DNA of 64,000 nt, from NCBI RefSeq assembly GCF_011022235.1, contig NZ_JAAIYP010000035.1, forward strand, positions 1 to 64,000, written 5' to 3'. Below are positions 47,335 to 56,641 of the stretch, piece after piece. Position 1 is the stretch's first letter; each line of letters starts with the position of its first letter. The notes under the pieces were generated by a model, which was not told the DNA's origin, did no database searches, and saw nothing but the letters and a program-made list of their open reading frames with translations. The translations under genes were made by a program, and so were the position numbers. The DNA comes from Magnetospirillum aberrantis SpK (GTDB lineage Bacteria > Pseudomonadota > Alphaproteobacteria > Rhodospirillales > Magnetospirillaceae).

Positions 47335-49197
47335 CGCCCGCTCACGCGAAGACAGGCCGAGTTCCCGTTCCACATAGGCCTGAAGTTCGGCGACCGCCTC
47401 GTCCACCGTGCGGCCGGCGGTGCGCAGGCGCAAATCCGGCTCGGCCGGTTCCTCATAGGGCGCCGAGATGCCGGTGAAGTCGGGAATGGCCCCGGCCCGC
47501 GCCTTCTTGTACAGCCCCTTGGGATCGCGGCGTTCGCATTCCGCCAGATCGGTGGCGATGTGGATTTCGTGGAAAGCGTCGGGATCGATGGCCCGTACCC
47601 GCTCGCGGTCGGCGGCATAGGGGCTGATGAAGGACGCGATCACCAGCATGCCGGCCTTGGCGAACAGATGCGCCACCTCGCCGACACGACGGATGTTCTC
47701 GGCCCGGTCGGCCTCGGCGAAACCCAGATCGGCGTTGAGCCCGGTGCGCACGTTGTCGCCGTCCAGCACCGTGACCTGCCAGCCGCGCAGGAACAGGCGG
47801 CGTTCCAGTTCCATGGCTATGGTGGACTTTCCCGCACCCGACAGGCCGGTCAGCCACAGCACGCCGCCCTGGTGGCCGTTGGCCCGCGCCCGCGCCTCAA
47901 GCGTCACCTTGTGCTCGACCTCGGTCAGGTTGGCGCTTTCGCCCACCGCGTCGGCGACGATGCCGCCGCCGACGATGTCGTAACCCTGAACCAGCACGAA
48001 ACGCCCCAGGCGGGCATTGTCGGCGAAGGGATCGATGGCCATGGGAGCGCGCGAACGCAGCACGATCTCGGCCACCGCGTTGCGGCCGACCTCGGTGCCG
48101 GCGTGGTTCTTGAGGTCCTCGACGTCCACCACCCGCTCGATGGCCGACACTTCCACCGGATATTCGGCGGTAGCCAGCTTGAGCTTGAGCCGCGCCCCCA
48201 CTGTCAGCGCCTCACGCCCCAGCCAGAACACGCGGGCACGAAGGGCATAGGCAATGATCGGCGCCGCGTCGCCAAGATGGGCGATCTGGCCGCGTTCGAC
48301 GAAGATCGGTTCATCCAGCGTCACCCCCACCGCCTGGCCGGCACCGGCGGCCAGCGTGCTGACATGGTCGCCGGCCCAGCCCTCGACACTGGCGACACGC
48401 GCTGCCTTGCCGCTGGGTGAAAACACCAGCCGGTCGCCGACCTTGAGACGCCCCGATTCGATGCGTCCGGCGATGATGCGGCGGGTGTCGAACTTGTAGA
48501 CGTCCTGAACCGGCAGGCGCAGATCCAGATCGGTGGCCGAAGCGGCGCTCTGGAAACCGTCGAGGGCGTCGACGATGGTCGGTCCCTGATACCATTGGGC
48601 GGCGGCGGAGCGGTCGCGCACATTGTCGCCGCCGCGCGCCGATACCGGGATGATCTGGGTGGGGGTAACGCCGATCTCACCCAGATAGGCGCGGATCTCG
48701 GCCTCGACCTCGTGGAAGCGGGACTCGCTCCACGCCACCAGATCCATCTTGTTGACGGCGACGGCGATCTGGGTCAGGCCCAGCAGGTGCAGCAGATAAC
48801 CGTGGCGGCGGGTCTGCTCCTGCACACCCTCGGCGGCATCGACGATCAGCAGCGCGGCCTCGGCCGAGGCGGCGCCGGTGATCATGTTCTTCAGGAATTC
48901 CTTGTGGCCGGGGGCGTCGATGATCAGCACCGGACGCTTGCCGGAATGGAAGCGCAATTGCGAGGTGTCGATGGTGATGCCCTGGTCGCGCTCGGCCTGA
49001 AGGGCATCCATGACGAAGGCCCATTCGAACGGCATGCCGCGCTTGTCGCACACCTCTTTCAGGTATTCGACCTTGCCGTCGGGAAGCGCGCCGGTTTCAT
49101 GCAGAAGGCGGCCGACCAGGGTGGACTTGCCATGATCGACATGGCCGACGACGACGATGCGCAACGGCGCGGTATCGGTTTTCTGGATCACGCTCAT
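47326..49197 (-). CDS. cysNC: Bifunctional sulfate adenylyltransferase subunit 1 / adenylylsulfate kinase
   Basis: The 623-residue fusion couples GTP hydrolysis to sulfate activation and then phosphorylates APS to PAPS. The CysN part (about 1-440) is an EF-Tu-like GTPase with [31 protein letters not shown] and NKMDLV. The CysC part has the P-loop [28 protein letters not shown] and the loop [20 protein letters not shown]. Both active sites look intact. NodQ has the same layout. It follows cysD by 12 bp; its stop lies in a tandem duplication. Confidence 0.95.
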   Translation of the reverse strand: MSVIQKTDTAPLRIVVVGHVDHGKSTLVGRLLHETGALPDGKVEYLKEVCDKRGMPFEWAFVMDALQAERDQGITIDTSQLRFHSGKRPVLIIDAPGHKEFLKNMITGAASAEAALLIVDAAEGVQEQTRRHGYLLHLLGLTQIAVAVNKMDLVAWSESRFHEVEAEIRAYLGEIGVTPTQIIPVSARGGDNVRDRSAAAQWYQGPTIVDALDGFQSAASATDLDLRLPVQDVYKFDTRRIIAGRIESGRLKVGDRLVFSPSGKAARVASVEGWAGDHVSTLAAGAGQAVGVTLDEPIFVERGQIAHLGDAAPIIAYALRARVFWLGREALTVGARLKLKLATAEYPVEVSAIERVVDVEDLKNHAGTEVGRNAVAEIVLRSRAPMAIDPFADNARLGRFVLVQGYDIVGGGIVADAVGESANLTEVEHKVTLEARARANGHQGGVLWLTGLSGAGKSTIAMELERRLFLRGWQVTVLDGDNVRTGLNADLGFAEADRAENIRRVGEVAHLFAKAGMLVIASFISPYAADRERVRAIDPDAFHEIHIATDLAECERRDPKGLYKKARAGAIPDFTGISAPYEEPAEPDLRLRTAGRTVDEAVAELQAYVERELGLSSRERAAG

Positions 49198-49209
49198 GCC
49201 CCCTTCCCC

Positions 49210-50010
49210 TTACATGTAGCCGGCGGCGCGCAGCCGCTCGAAGGCATCCTCGGATTCCTTGTCCTGGGCGCGGCCGGCGCGCTCGGACGTCTTGGTGGTC
49301 TCCAGTTCCTCGATGATCTCCTCGACCGTCGAGGCGGTGGAGGAGATGGAGCCGGTGCACGGGGCGCAGCCCAGCGAACGGTAACGCCGCCCGTTCTTGG
49401 CGAAATAAAGGTCCACCACCGGAATGCCCTCGCGGGCGATGTAGCGCCACACGTCCAATTCGGTCCACGCCAGCAACGGATGGATGCGCAGATGGGTGCC
49501 CGGCGCGAAATCGGTCTTGAACTGGCCCCAGAACTCGGGCGGCTGGTCCTTGAAATCCCATTCGTTGGTTTCGTTGCGCGGGCTGAACACGCGCTCCTTG
49601 GCCCGCGTCCCCTCCTCGTCGCGGCGGATGCCGGCGATGACGCCGGTAAAGCCGTGTTCGGCCAACAACGCCTTCAGCCCCTCGGTCTTCAGCGCCGAGC
49701 AGCAGTTGACGCGGCCCTGGGCCGGGCTCATGCCGGCGGCCAGCGCTTCCGTGTTCTGGCCGACGATCAGCGGCAGGCTCCATTCCTTGGCGACCCGGTC
49801 GCGGAACTCGATCATCTCGGGGATCTTGTAATTGGTATCGACGTGCAGCACCGGAAACGGCACATGGCCGAAGAAGGCCTTGCGCGCCAGCCACAGCATC
49901 ACGTTGGAATCCTTGCCGATCGACCACAGCATGGCGATCTTGTCGAGACGGTTGAATGCCTCGCGGAAGATGTAGATCGACTCGCTTTCCAGAACATCAA
50001 GGTCGTTCAT
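49210..50010 (-). CDS. cysD: Sulfate adenylyltransferase subunit 2
   Basis: Catalytic subunit of ATP sulfurylase, which makes APS from sulfate and ATP together with CysN. The 266-residue protein has the PP-loop [20 protein letters not shown] and the family stretches [20 protein letters not shown] and [19 protein letters not shown]. The C terminus ends [16 protein letters not shown], the usual CysD ending. Gaps to cysH and cysNC are 1 and 12 bp. Confidence 0.96.
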   Translation of the reverse strand: MNDLDVLESESIYIFREAFNRLDKIAMLWSIGKDSNVMLWLARKAFFGHVPFPVLHVDTNYKIPEMIEFRDRVAKEWSLPLIVGQNTEALAAGMSPAQGRVNCCSALKTEGLKALLAEHGFTGVIAGIRRDEEGTRAKERVFSPRNETNEWDFKDQPPEFWGQFKTDFAPGTHLRIHPLLAWTELDVWRYIAREGIPVVDLYFAKNGRRYRSLGCAPCTGSISSTASTVEEIIEELETTKTSERAGRAQDKESEDAFERLRAAGYM

Positions 50011-50011
50011 C

Positions 50012-50686
50012 TCACTGGTCCTTGGCAGTCCCCAAGGGGACGGTATGAATGCCGCATTCGGTCTTGGCGCTGCCGGCCCAGCGGCCGGCGCGGGCGGGTT
50101 CGCCGGGCTTGGTCGGCCGCGTGCACGGCCAACAGCCGACAGAGCGGTAACCCTGTCCCACCAGCGGATGGCGCGGCAGGGAACGGGCGGCGAAGGCGGC
50201 CTCGACCTGTTGCTCGCTCCAGGTGGCGAGCGGGCTGACCTTGATCACGGCGCCCGACACCTGGACGGTGGGCAAGGCGTCGCGGCCGAAGCCGTGGGCC
50301 CGCTTGCGGCCATCGATCAGGACGTCGTAACCGGCGACCGCGCGGGCCAGCGGCAGCACCTTGCGCAGATGGCAGCAGCGGTCGGGGTCGGTACGCCACA
50401 AATCCCCGGCCTCTGTCCGCTCGCTTTCGGTCGGGCGCACCACCACCACATGCGACAGCCCCAGACGCCGTTCCAGGGCGTAGCGATAATCCAGGGTCTC
50501 GTCGAACAACTCGCCGGTGTCGAGGAAGATCACCGGCAAGGCCGGATCGACCTGAGCCACCAGATCCAGCAACACCGCCGATTCCGCCCCGAACGACGAG
50601 GTCACGGCGACACGGCCGGGAAAGGCGTGGACGGTCGCGGCGATCAACGCCTTGCCATCCAGTCGCGCCAAGGTGTCGAGGATCAT
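50012..50686 (-). CDS. cysH: Assimilatory adenylyl-sulfate reductase (CysH, Fe-S type)
   Basis: CysH reduces activated sulfate to sulfite with thioredoxin or glutaredoxin. The 224-residue protein has the PP-loop [15 protein letters not shown] and the catalytic cysteine Cys211 in TECGIHTV. It also carries Cys104-Cys105 and Cys185-X2-Cys188 (RCCHLRK and GCWPC). These four cysteines bind a [4Fe-4S] cluster and mark the APS reductase subclass, in contrast to PAPS reductases of the E. coli kind. Its start overlaps the sulfite reductase stop by four bases. Confidence 0.93.
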   Translation of the reverse strand: MILDTLARLDGKALIAATVHAFPGRVAVTSSFGAESAVLLDLVAQVDPALPVIFLDTGELFDETLDYRYALERRLGLSHVVVVRPTESERTEAGDLWRTDPDRCCHLRKVLPLARAVAGYDVLIDGRKRAHGFGRDALPTVQVSGAVIKVSPLATWSEQQVEAAFAARSLPRHPLVGQGYRSVGCWPCTRPTKPGEPARAGRWAGSAKTECGIHTVPLGTAKDQ

Positions 50687-52752
50687 TCGCCCATCCCCAG
50701 AATGGCCGACAGGTCGCCCACCGCCGCCGCCTCGGCCACGACTGGCGGAGCCTCGACCACCTCGCGGACGGTGTCGATCAGGACGGCCAGCGCCTCGCGG
50801 AACGTCGCCAGAATGCCGCCCCAGGACGCCTCGGCGGCGGCGAAGGCGGCCAACAAATCGGCATTGCCGCCGAAGGTGCCGCGCACCGAAGCCAAGGCGG
50901 CGTCCAGCGTGATGTCGTCATCGGTGGGAACGGCCTGGGCATGCAAGACGCGACGGGCGGCATAAAGCACGCCCACCCGGCCGGCGGCACGGGCCGCGTC
51001 CTCCTGTCCCACCGCCTGATAACGATCCAGGCTGATCAACGCGTCGTCGGCCAGGTCGGCGAACAAATCGTCCATGGCGAAGGGTGCCGCGCATTCGCCG
51101 CGGGTGGTCGGCGCACCGGCGAAGTCGGCGGCGTCGCCCCAATCGACGAACACCGCGTCCGCCTGATCGGGATCCAACGGCGCCAGCACCGCGCCCAGAC
51201 CGGCCTTGCCCTGGCGTTCGGCCCAGGCCCGCACGCTTTCGCCCTCGGCGCGGGCGGAAGCGTAGGCGGAGCGCAACAGCGAAAGCGCCCGGTCGGCCAG
51301 CTTGGCCGGAACGATCGGGCCGGAAAGGGCGATTTCGCCGGTCCGGGCGTCACCGCCGAAATGCAGTTGGTAATGGGGCGCCGAGCGGCCGTCGATCTTT
51401 TTCGCCATGCCGTGCAGGCCGAAATCGGCCACATGGTGCAGACCGCACGAGTTCTGGCAGCCCGAGACGTGCAGCGACAAACCCTTGGCCGCCGGATCGG
51501 AATTGGCCTGGGCCAACGCCTCGCGGGCGAAGTTCTGGGAATTGGTGATGCCGATGCGGCAGGTGGTGGTGCCGGGGCACGACACCACGTCGGGCACCGC
51601 CTCGGCCGAAGCCGGCACGTCGAAACCGATGGCGCGCACGGCGGCGGCGACCAACGCCACCTTGTCGCCGGCCACCCCCAACAGCGCCACGTTCTGATCA
51701 CGGGTGATGCGCAGCTCACGCGCCCCGGCCTGATCGGCGATGTCGGCCAGCCGCTCAAGCTGATCCGAGGAAACGATGCCCAGCGGCACCGACACCACCA
51801 CCGCCTTGGTGCCGTCATGGGCGTCGACCACGCCGACCGGCGAACGCGCCACCGCCGCCTCGCTGGCCCGACGCCAGGACAAGGGCGCCCACGGGCGCTG
51901 GGGCAGTCCTTTGACACGCTCGAACTCTTCCTGGAACAGGGCGACGAACTTCTCTTCGCCGAAGCGCTTGACCACGAACTTGATGCGGGCCAGCGACCGG
52001 TCGCGGCGGTTGGAATATTTCTGGTGCAGGCGGGCGAAGGCTTCGACCACCGTCGGCAATTCGGCTTCGGTCACGAAGGGCAAGACCTCGACGGCGGCGC
52101 GCGGCTGGCCGCCCAGACCGCCACCGGCCAGAACCCGGAAGCCGGGTTGGCCGTCCCGTTCCACCGCGATGAAACCCAGGTCATGGATGGAACTGGCGCC
52201 GCAATCGGTGGCACAGCCCGACACGGTGAACTTGGCCTTGCGCGGCATATGCTGAACCAGCGGATGGCGAATCCAGGCCCGCGCCAGCTGTTCGGCGACA
52301 CGGCCCGCGTCCACCAGTTCGCGCGGGCAGGCGCCGGCCAGGGCACAGGCGTTCATGTTGCGCAGGGTGTTGCCGCACGCTTCGCGGGTGGTGACGCCGT
52401 TGGAGTAAAGGAACTCCAACAGGTCGGCCGAACGCGCCAGCGGCACGTGATAGATCTGAACGTCCTGGCGGGTGGTGAAATGGGCGTCGCCGACGGCGAA
52501 ACGCCGGTTGGCCTGGGCGATGGTGCGAGCCCAGGCGATAGGCAGGATGCCGCCGGGAATCTTGATGCGCACCATCTGCACGCCCGGCTGTTTCTGACCG
52601 TACACGCCGAAACGGACGCGATAGGCGGTCCAGCGTTCATCGTCCCACTGGCCATCCAGATGCTTTTCCAACCCCTGGCGGTACTCGTCCAGGTCGCTCA
52701 AACGCACCAACGGCTCGGAATGGCTTGGCTGCACCGGGCTGGCATCAAGCAT
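50683..52752 (-). CDS. Sulfite reductase hemoprotein (nitrite/sulfite reductase family) with C-terminal helical extension
   Basis: Siroheme and [4Fe-4S] enzyme that reduces sulfite to sulfide. The 689-residue product has two ferredoxin-like halves and the cluster ligands Cys392-X5-Cys398 (CPGTTTC) and Cys432-X3-Cys436 (CQNSC). It also has conserved substrate-site stretches, including FTTRQDVQIYHVP and VSGCATDCGASSIHD. The context with cysH and cysDNC points to sulfite, not nitrite. The catalytic part ends near residue 550; the remaining 130 residues are helical and acidic (SLDRYQAVGQEDAARAAGRV) and do not belong to the usual enzyme. It is the first gene of the operon. Confidence 0.9.
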   Translation of the reverse strand: MLDASPVQPSHSEPLVRLSDLDEYRQGLEKHLDGQWDDERWTAYRVRFGVYGQKQPGVQMVRIKIPGGILPIAWARTIAQANRRFAVGDAHFTTRQDVQIYHVPLARSADLLEFLYSNGVTTREACGNTLRNMNACALAGACPRELVDAGRVAEQLARAWIRHPLVQHMPRKAKFTVSGCATDCGASSIHDLGFIAVERDGQPGFRVLAGGGLGGQPRAAVEVLPFVTEAELPTVVEAFARLHQKYSNRRDRSLARIKFVVKRFGEEKFVALFQEEFERVKGLPQRPWAPLSWRRASEAAVARSPVGVVDAHDGTKAVVVSVPLGIVSSDQLERLADIADQAGARELRITRDQNVALLGVAGDKVALVAAAVRAIGFDVPASAEAVPDVVSCPGTTTCRIGITNSQNFAREALAQANSDPAAKGLSLHVSGCQNSCGLHHVADFGLHGMAKKIDGRSAPHYQLHFGGDARTGEIALSGPIVPAKLADRALSLLRSAYASARAEGESVRAWAERQGKAGLGAVLAPLDPDQADAVFVDWGDAADFAGAPTTRGECAAPFAMDDLFADLADDALISLDRYQAVGQEDAARAAGRVGVLYAARRVLHAQAVPTDDDITLDAALASVRGTFGGNADLLAAFAAAEASWGGILATFREALAVLIDTVREVVEAPPVVAEAAAVGDLSAILGMGE

Positions 52753-52773
52753 GACGGCTACCTTCCTCTATTT

Positions 52774-52873
52774 CACACATATTATTGTGTGCGTTAAATT
52801 CTTAATACACATACACACAAAACAGGCTGCGCGGTCAACGCATTTTGTGTAGAATGTTTTTATTGAACACACA
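52774..52873. promoter_or_regulatory. Cluster of ACACA/TGTGT half-sites in the divergent sulfur promoter region
   Basis: The 144 bp between the sulfite reductase and rhodanese genes contain a striking set of repeats. CACACA (52774-52779) and TGTGTG (52786-52791) form an inverted pair with 6-bp spacing. ACACAAAA (52815-52822) and TTTTGTGT (52843-52850) form another with 20-bp spacing. Single ACACA blocks lie at 52807-52811, 52813-52819 and 52867-52873. This looks like a multi-site operator controlling both directions. The regulator is unknown. Confidence 0.6.
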
Positions 52874-52896
52874 TTGACGGTACATAAGGAACATCC

Positions 52897-53316
52897 ATGA
52901 CCACCTACGCTGGCGACATCACTCCGCTTGAAGCCTGGGAAAAGCTGCGGTCCACCCCCAACGCCAAACTGGTGGACGTCCGCACCCAGGCAGAATGGGT
53001 CTATGTGGGCGTGCCCGACCTGGCGCTGCTCGACAAACAGCCGATCCTGGTGCAGTGGCAGACTTTCCCCGCCATGGCCCGTAACGAGGCATTCGCCGAA
53101 CAACTGCGCGGCCAGGGCGTAACCGAAGGCGACGTCGTATTGTTGCTGTGCCGCTCGGGCGTGCGCTCGCGGGCGGCGGCGGAATTGCTGACCGGCCTGG
53201 GCTTCGCCGCCGCCTACAACGTCTCCGACGGGTTCGAGGGGCCGCTTGACGGCGACCGCCACCGTGGAACCGCCAATGGCTGGAAGGCATCGGGACTGCC
53301 CTGGGTCCAAGGCTGA
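52897..53316 (+). CDS. Rhodanese-like sulfurtransferase
   Basis: A 139-residue cytoplasmic single-domain rhodanese. KLVDVRTQAEWVYVGVPDL is the N-terminal part of the fold, and the active-site loop is LLCRSGVRSRAAAELL with Cys85 as catalytic residue. It ends with GWKASGLPWVQG, a common ending of this subgroup. It is divergent from the sulfate assimilation operon and shares its repeat-rich promoter region, so a role in handling reduced sulfur in the same pathway is likely. AAGGAACATCC before ATG is a good ribosome-binding site. Confidence 0.92.
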   Translation: MTTYAGDITPLEAWEKLRSTPNAKLVDVRTQAEWVYVGVPDLALLDKQPILVQWQTFPAMARNEAFAEQLRGQGVTEGDVVLLLCRSGVRSRAAAELLTGLGFAAAYNVSDGFEGPLDGDRHRGTANGWKASGLPWVQG

Positions 53317-53372
53317 CGGCCGCCCATCACGCCCCCGTCACAACGCGCGGCGCGGCAAAATGTCGATTGCCG

Positions 53373-53401
53373 TTGACTCTGGCGTGCCGGGACCCGATAC
53401 C
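53373..53401 (+). promoter_or_regulatory. Candidate promoter for the L,D-transpeptidase gene
   Basis: TTGACT (53373-53378) is followed after 17 bp by GATACC (53396-53401). The distance to the gene start and the spacing fit a housekeeping-type promoter, although the -10 is imperfect. Confidence 0.4.
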
Positions 53402-53487
53402 CATAAGGGGGCCAATCAGGGCAGGAGCATATGCGGCTGGTCATGATGGTTTCTTGGCCCCCGTGCGTCAGCGTTAGGGTTCTTGCT

Positions 53488-55107
53488 GTGTCGTTCACCC
53501 GTCCTTTGCTGTTTTCCCTGGCCCTGGCCATCGCCGGTGGCGGGATGTCCGCCCCCAGTTGGGCCGCCACACCGGCCGAGGTGCAAAAGCACCTGGAAGA
53601 CAGCGCCGGTACGGCGACCATCGGCAACCACACGGCGACCCTGACGCCGCTGCGCGCGTTCTATCGCGAACGCGGCTGGAAATTGGCGTGGAACGGCGAC
53701 GCCCGCGCCACGGCGGAACGATTGTTGGCCGACATCCAGGTCATCGCCCCCGCCGAGGGACTGAACCCCGACTTTTACGGCGTCCCCGCCGGCCTGGGCG
53801 ACGAGATCGAGCACGACATCCTGGTTTCGGACGCGCTGTGGCGTTTCGCCCGCGATCTGGCTATCGGCCGCGTCTCCCCCACCCGCACGGTCGGCGGCAT
53901 GGGACCGGAAAGCCGGCCGGTCTTCGACGGCACCCGCGCCTTGCGCGATCTGGCCGCCGGCAAGGACTTGGGCACCGCGCTCGGCAACCTGCAACCCAGC
54001 TATGCCGGCTACCACCGCCTCAAGCGGGCTTTGGCCCGCTATCGCGACTTGGTGCAGGCCGGCGGCTGGAGCGTGATCCCCGAAGGGCCGTCGATCCGCC
54101 TGGGCATGGAGGACGAGCGCGTTCCCGCCATCCGCAAGCGGTTGATCGTCACCGGCGAGTTGCCCGCCGATCAGGACCAGGGCACGCAACTGGACCAGAC
54201 CGTGGTTGCCGCCATCCGCAGCTTTCAGCACCGCCACGGTATCGAGGCCGACGGCACCGTCGGCAAGGCGACGTTGGCCGCGCTGAACGTCAGCGCCGAG
54301 AGCCGGCTGCGCCAGATCATGGTCAACATGGAACGCTGGCGCTGGATGCCCCGCCGCCTCGACCCCACGCATATCGCCGTCAACCTGCCGGCGGCGCATC
54401 TGGAGCTGGTGCGCAACGGCGAGATCACCCTGGCCATGCGCGTGGTGGTGGGCGACGTCCGCCACCAGACCCCGACCATGCAGACCACCATGACCTCGGT
54501 GGTGCTGAACCCCACCTGGACGGTGCCGCCGTCCATCGCGACCAGGGAAATCCTGCCCAAGCTGCGCAAGGAACCCAATTACCTGGTCAACAACAACATG
54601 CAAATCCTGGACGCGTTCCCCGAAGACCCGGTCAAGTCCCAGGGACTGGGCATCGACTGGGGCAAGTATTCCAAGTTCCCCTGGCGCATCCGTCAGGCGC
54701 CGGGTGCCGACAACGCATTGGGACAGGTCAAGTTCAACCTGTCCAACAACGACGACATCTACCTGCACGACACCCCGAAACGGCAATATTTCGGCCGCAT
54801 CTTCCGGGCGCTGTCGCATGGCTGCGTGCGCCTCGAACGCCCGGTGGCCCTGGCCCAGGCCCTGGTGCCGGCCGATTACGTCAGCAAGGTCGAAGGTTTG
54901 ATCGCCGACAGCGACACCAAGACCTTGCGCCTGGAACGCCCCCTTACGGTCTATCTCATGTACATGACCGCCTGGGCCGAGGAAGACGGAACCATCCAGT
55001 TCCGCGACGACCTGTACGGTCATGACGGTCGGCTTGAGGCGGCGCTGAAGCGCGAACGCCCCAGTACCGCCCAGATGGCCCAGGACCACCCGCGCGGCAC
55101 CTTGTGA
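53488..55107 (+). CDS. Murein L,D-transpeptidase, YcbB/LdtD-like
   Basis: Periplasmic enzyme of about 539 residues that makes 3-3 cross-links in peptidoglycan. A signal peptide (TRPLLFSLALAIAGGG to SWAA) leads to a scaffold domain with LRAFYRERGWKLAW and ILVSDALWRFARDL. A peptidoglycan-binding domain (QTVVAAIRSFQHRHGIEADG) follows, and then the YkuD catalytic domain with the active-site stretch IFRALSHGCVRLERP. I placed the start at GTG 53488 because it puts the signal peptide at the N terminus. An ATG at 53431 would add 19 residues. Confidence 0.92.
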   Translation: MSFTRPLLFSLALAIAGGGMSAPSWAATPAEVQKHLEDSAGTATIGNHTATLTPLRAFYRERGWKLAWNGDARATAERLLADIQVIAPAEGLNPDFYGVPAGLGDEIEHDILVSDALWRFARDLAIGRVSPTRTVGGMGPESRPVFDGTRALRDLAAGKDLGTALGNLQPSYAGYHRLKRALARYRDLVQAGGWSVIPEGPSIRLGMEDERVPAIRKRLIVTGELPADQDQGTQLDQTVVAAIRSFQHRHGIEADGTVGKATLAALNVSAESRLRQIMVNMERWRWMPRRLDPTHIAVNLPAAHLELVRNGEITLAMRVVVGDVRHQTPTMQTTMTSVVLNPTWTVPPSIATREILPKLRKEPNYLVNNNMQILDAFPEDPVKSQGLGIDWGKYSKFPWRIRQAPGADNALGQVKFNLSNNDDIYLHDTPKRQYFGRIFRALSHGCVRLERPVALAQALVPADYVSKVEGLIADSDTKTLRLERPLTVYLMYMTAWAEEDGTIQFRDDLYGHDGRLEAALKRERPSTAQMAQDHPRGTL

Positions 55108-55257
55108 CCGACCGGCGGCGCCCAAAACGCGCATAGGGTGTTCACCCTATCCACCCCTCGGGTTCTTACCGTAACAAAATGACACAATCGCGATTCCGGT
55201 GGTTGACTCCGGCCCCTTGCCCGGTGGTATGAGTCTGGGTCTCCAGAGGGGGAGCGC
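55108..55257. other. Intergenic region with a perfect 8-bp inverted repeat
   Basis: ATAGGGTG (55133-55140) and CACCCTAT (55143-55150) are perfect reverse complements separated by TT, 26 bp after the transpeptidase stop. No T run follows. A TTGACT (55203-55208) and TATGAG (55228-55233) are a possible promoter with a long 19-bp spacer for the next gene. Confidence 0.4.
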
Positions 55258-55836
55258 ATGCATCGTAGTGACGACGCAAAACCGCGCGAAACGCTGTCGC
55301 GCCGGTCGTTTCTGACTTTCGGCCTTGGGGCCGCCGCCGCTACCGCCACGACCTTGGCCACGTCGCCGGTCGAGGCCGCCGTGCGCGCCTTGCCCGAACG
55401 CGGACTGCACCTTTACAACGTCCACACCGGCGAGACCCTCAAGACCGTCTATTGGTCCCAGGGCCGCTATCTCACCAAGTCGCTGGTTCAGATCAACCGC
55501 TTCCTGCGCGACCACCGCTCGGGCGACGTGGCGCAGATGGACCCCCGGTTGCTGGACCTGATGCTGGCCGTGCACAAGAAGTTCAGCGGCAAGGGCGCCA
55601 TCCATATCATCTCCGGCTATCGCTCGCCGGCGTCCAACGCGCTGCTGGTGTCCCAGACCGACGGCGTCGCCCACAACAGCCTGCACATGGCGGGAAAGGC
55701 GGTGGACATCCGCATCCCCGGCCAAAGCTGCAATATCGTCGGCCGCGCCGCCAAGTCGTTGCGCGCCGGCGGCGTCGGCACCTATCCGTCGTCCAACTTC
55801 GTCCACATCGACACCGGCCGCGTCCGTTCCTGGTAG
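55258..55836 (+). CDS. Tat-exported DUF882/YcbK-like M15 family peptidase
   Basis: A 192-residue protein with a twin-arginine signal (LSRRSFLTFGLGAAAA), so it is exported folded. The catalytic domain resembles zinc D-Ala-D-Ala peptidases of the M15 type: IHIISGYRSPASN, HNSLHMAGKAVDIRIPG and NFVHIDTGRVRSW hold the expected His, Asp and His ligands. E. coli YcbK (MepK) cleaves the 3-3 cross-links made by L,D-transpeptidases. It follows such a transpeptidase gene here, as ycbB and ycbK do in E. coli, so the pair probably makes and cuts the same bond. Confidence 0.9.
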   Translation: MHRSDDAKPRETLSRRSFLTFGLGAAAATATTLATSPVEAAVRALPERGLHLYNVHTGETLKTVYWSQGRYLTKSLVQINRFLRDHRSGDVAQMDPRLLDLMLAVHKKFSGKGAIHIISGYRSPASNALLVSQTDGVAHNSLHMAGKAVDIRIPGQSCNIVGRAAKSLRAGGVGTYPSSNFVHIDTGRVRSW

Positions 55837-55842
55837 GCGGGC

Positions 55843-56523
55843 TTAAGGCCGACCGCGCTCCAACAGCGGCTTGAGCCCCTCGACCGCCTGGGCGATTTTT
55901 TCCGCCGGCACCGAACGCAGGTCCATGCCCAGCCATCCGGCCGGCAACTCGAACATCCGTTCCTCGACGGGACCGACCTTGAGGTCGGACAAGGTCATCT
56001 CGACCTCAGAGGCCTTGCCGTTGCCTTCGGTCAACACACCCAACGCCCGCACCAGGATGTCCTCGCGCGTGAACCAGGCGTCACCGTCGAAACGCGCACC
56101 TTTGGGACCAGTGGCCGCCACCTTGTAGCGGGTGGCGCGGATGCTCCCGACGCTCTCTTCACGCAGGCGGCGACGGTCCACCGTCAGGGTGTCGATCCCG
56201 CCGGCCAAGGCTCCCACCGCCTGAAAGCCCAAGCCCACGTACCATCGTCCTGACGGCTTCATCAGATAGGCCGAATTGGTGTCGCGGCGCAAAAGGACGC
56301 TTTGTCCCCCGCCCGAAGTCCCGAAATCGCGCCGTTCCCGCCCTGGCGCATGCCACACCGACCCGCGATAGGTGCCTTTGTCTCCACGCACCACGAAATC
56401 GGCGGCATAAGACACCGGAACATCCAACAGGTCGATCGCACGCTCGGCCGCCGGTGCCGGCAAAGGCGCGAACATCATGGTCAATCCCACGGCCACCACC
56501 GCCATCAGACCCTTGCGCAGCAT
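55843..56523 (-). CDS. Exported protein of unknown function
   Basis: A 226-residue protein with a clear signal peptide ending near APLPAPAAE. The mature part is beta-rich (VSYAADFVVRGDKGTYRGSV, then QSVLLRRDTNSAYLMKPSGR) and resembles small periplasmic DUF4412-like or lipoprotein-carrier-like folds, but I cannot assign a family. The start ATG at 56523 has GGAGGAAACGG directly upstream. It is convergent with the YcbK-like gene, 6 bp apart. Confidence 0.8.
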   Translation of the reverse strand: MLRKGLMAVVAVGLTMMFAPLPAPAAERAIDLLDVPVSYAADFVVRGDKGTYRGSVWHAPGRERRDFGTSGGGQSVLLRRDTNSAYLMKPSGRWYVGLGFQAVGALAGGIDTLTVDRRRLREESVGSIRATRYKVAATGPKGARFDGDAWFTREDILVRALGVLTEGNGKASEVEMTLSDLKVGPVEERMFELPAGWLGMDLRSVPAEKIAQAVEGLKPLLERGRP

Positions 56524-56641
56524 CCGTTTCCTCCCTGTCGCGCGGTTGTCGCCACCGCCCATTCAACCTCGGCATCATGGCGGGGATAAGGCCGGTATTA
56601 ACCCCTAAAATCGCTATCGGCAAAGAAACACAGACGCTAGC

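Noticed and set aside
50683-52752. Assimilatory nitrite reductase
   Set aside because: The family is shared, but the operon with cysH, cysD and cysNC points to sulfite.
50941-52797. Plus-strand open frame opposite the sulfite reductase gene
   Set aside because: Shadow of codon bias; the minus strand has all siroheme and cluster motifs.
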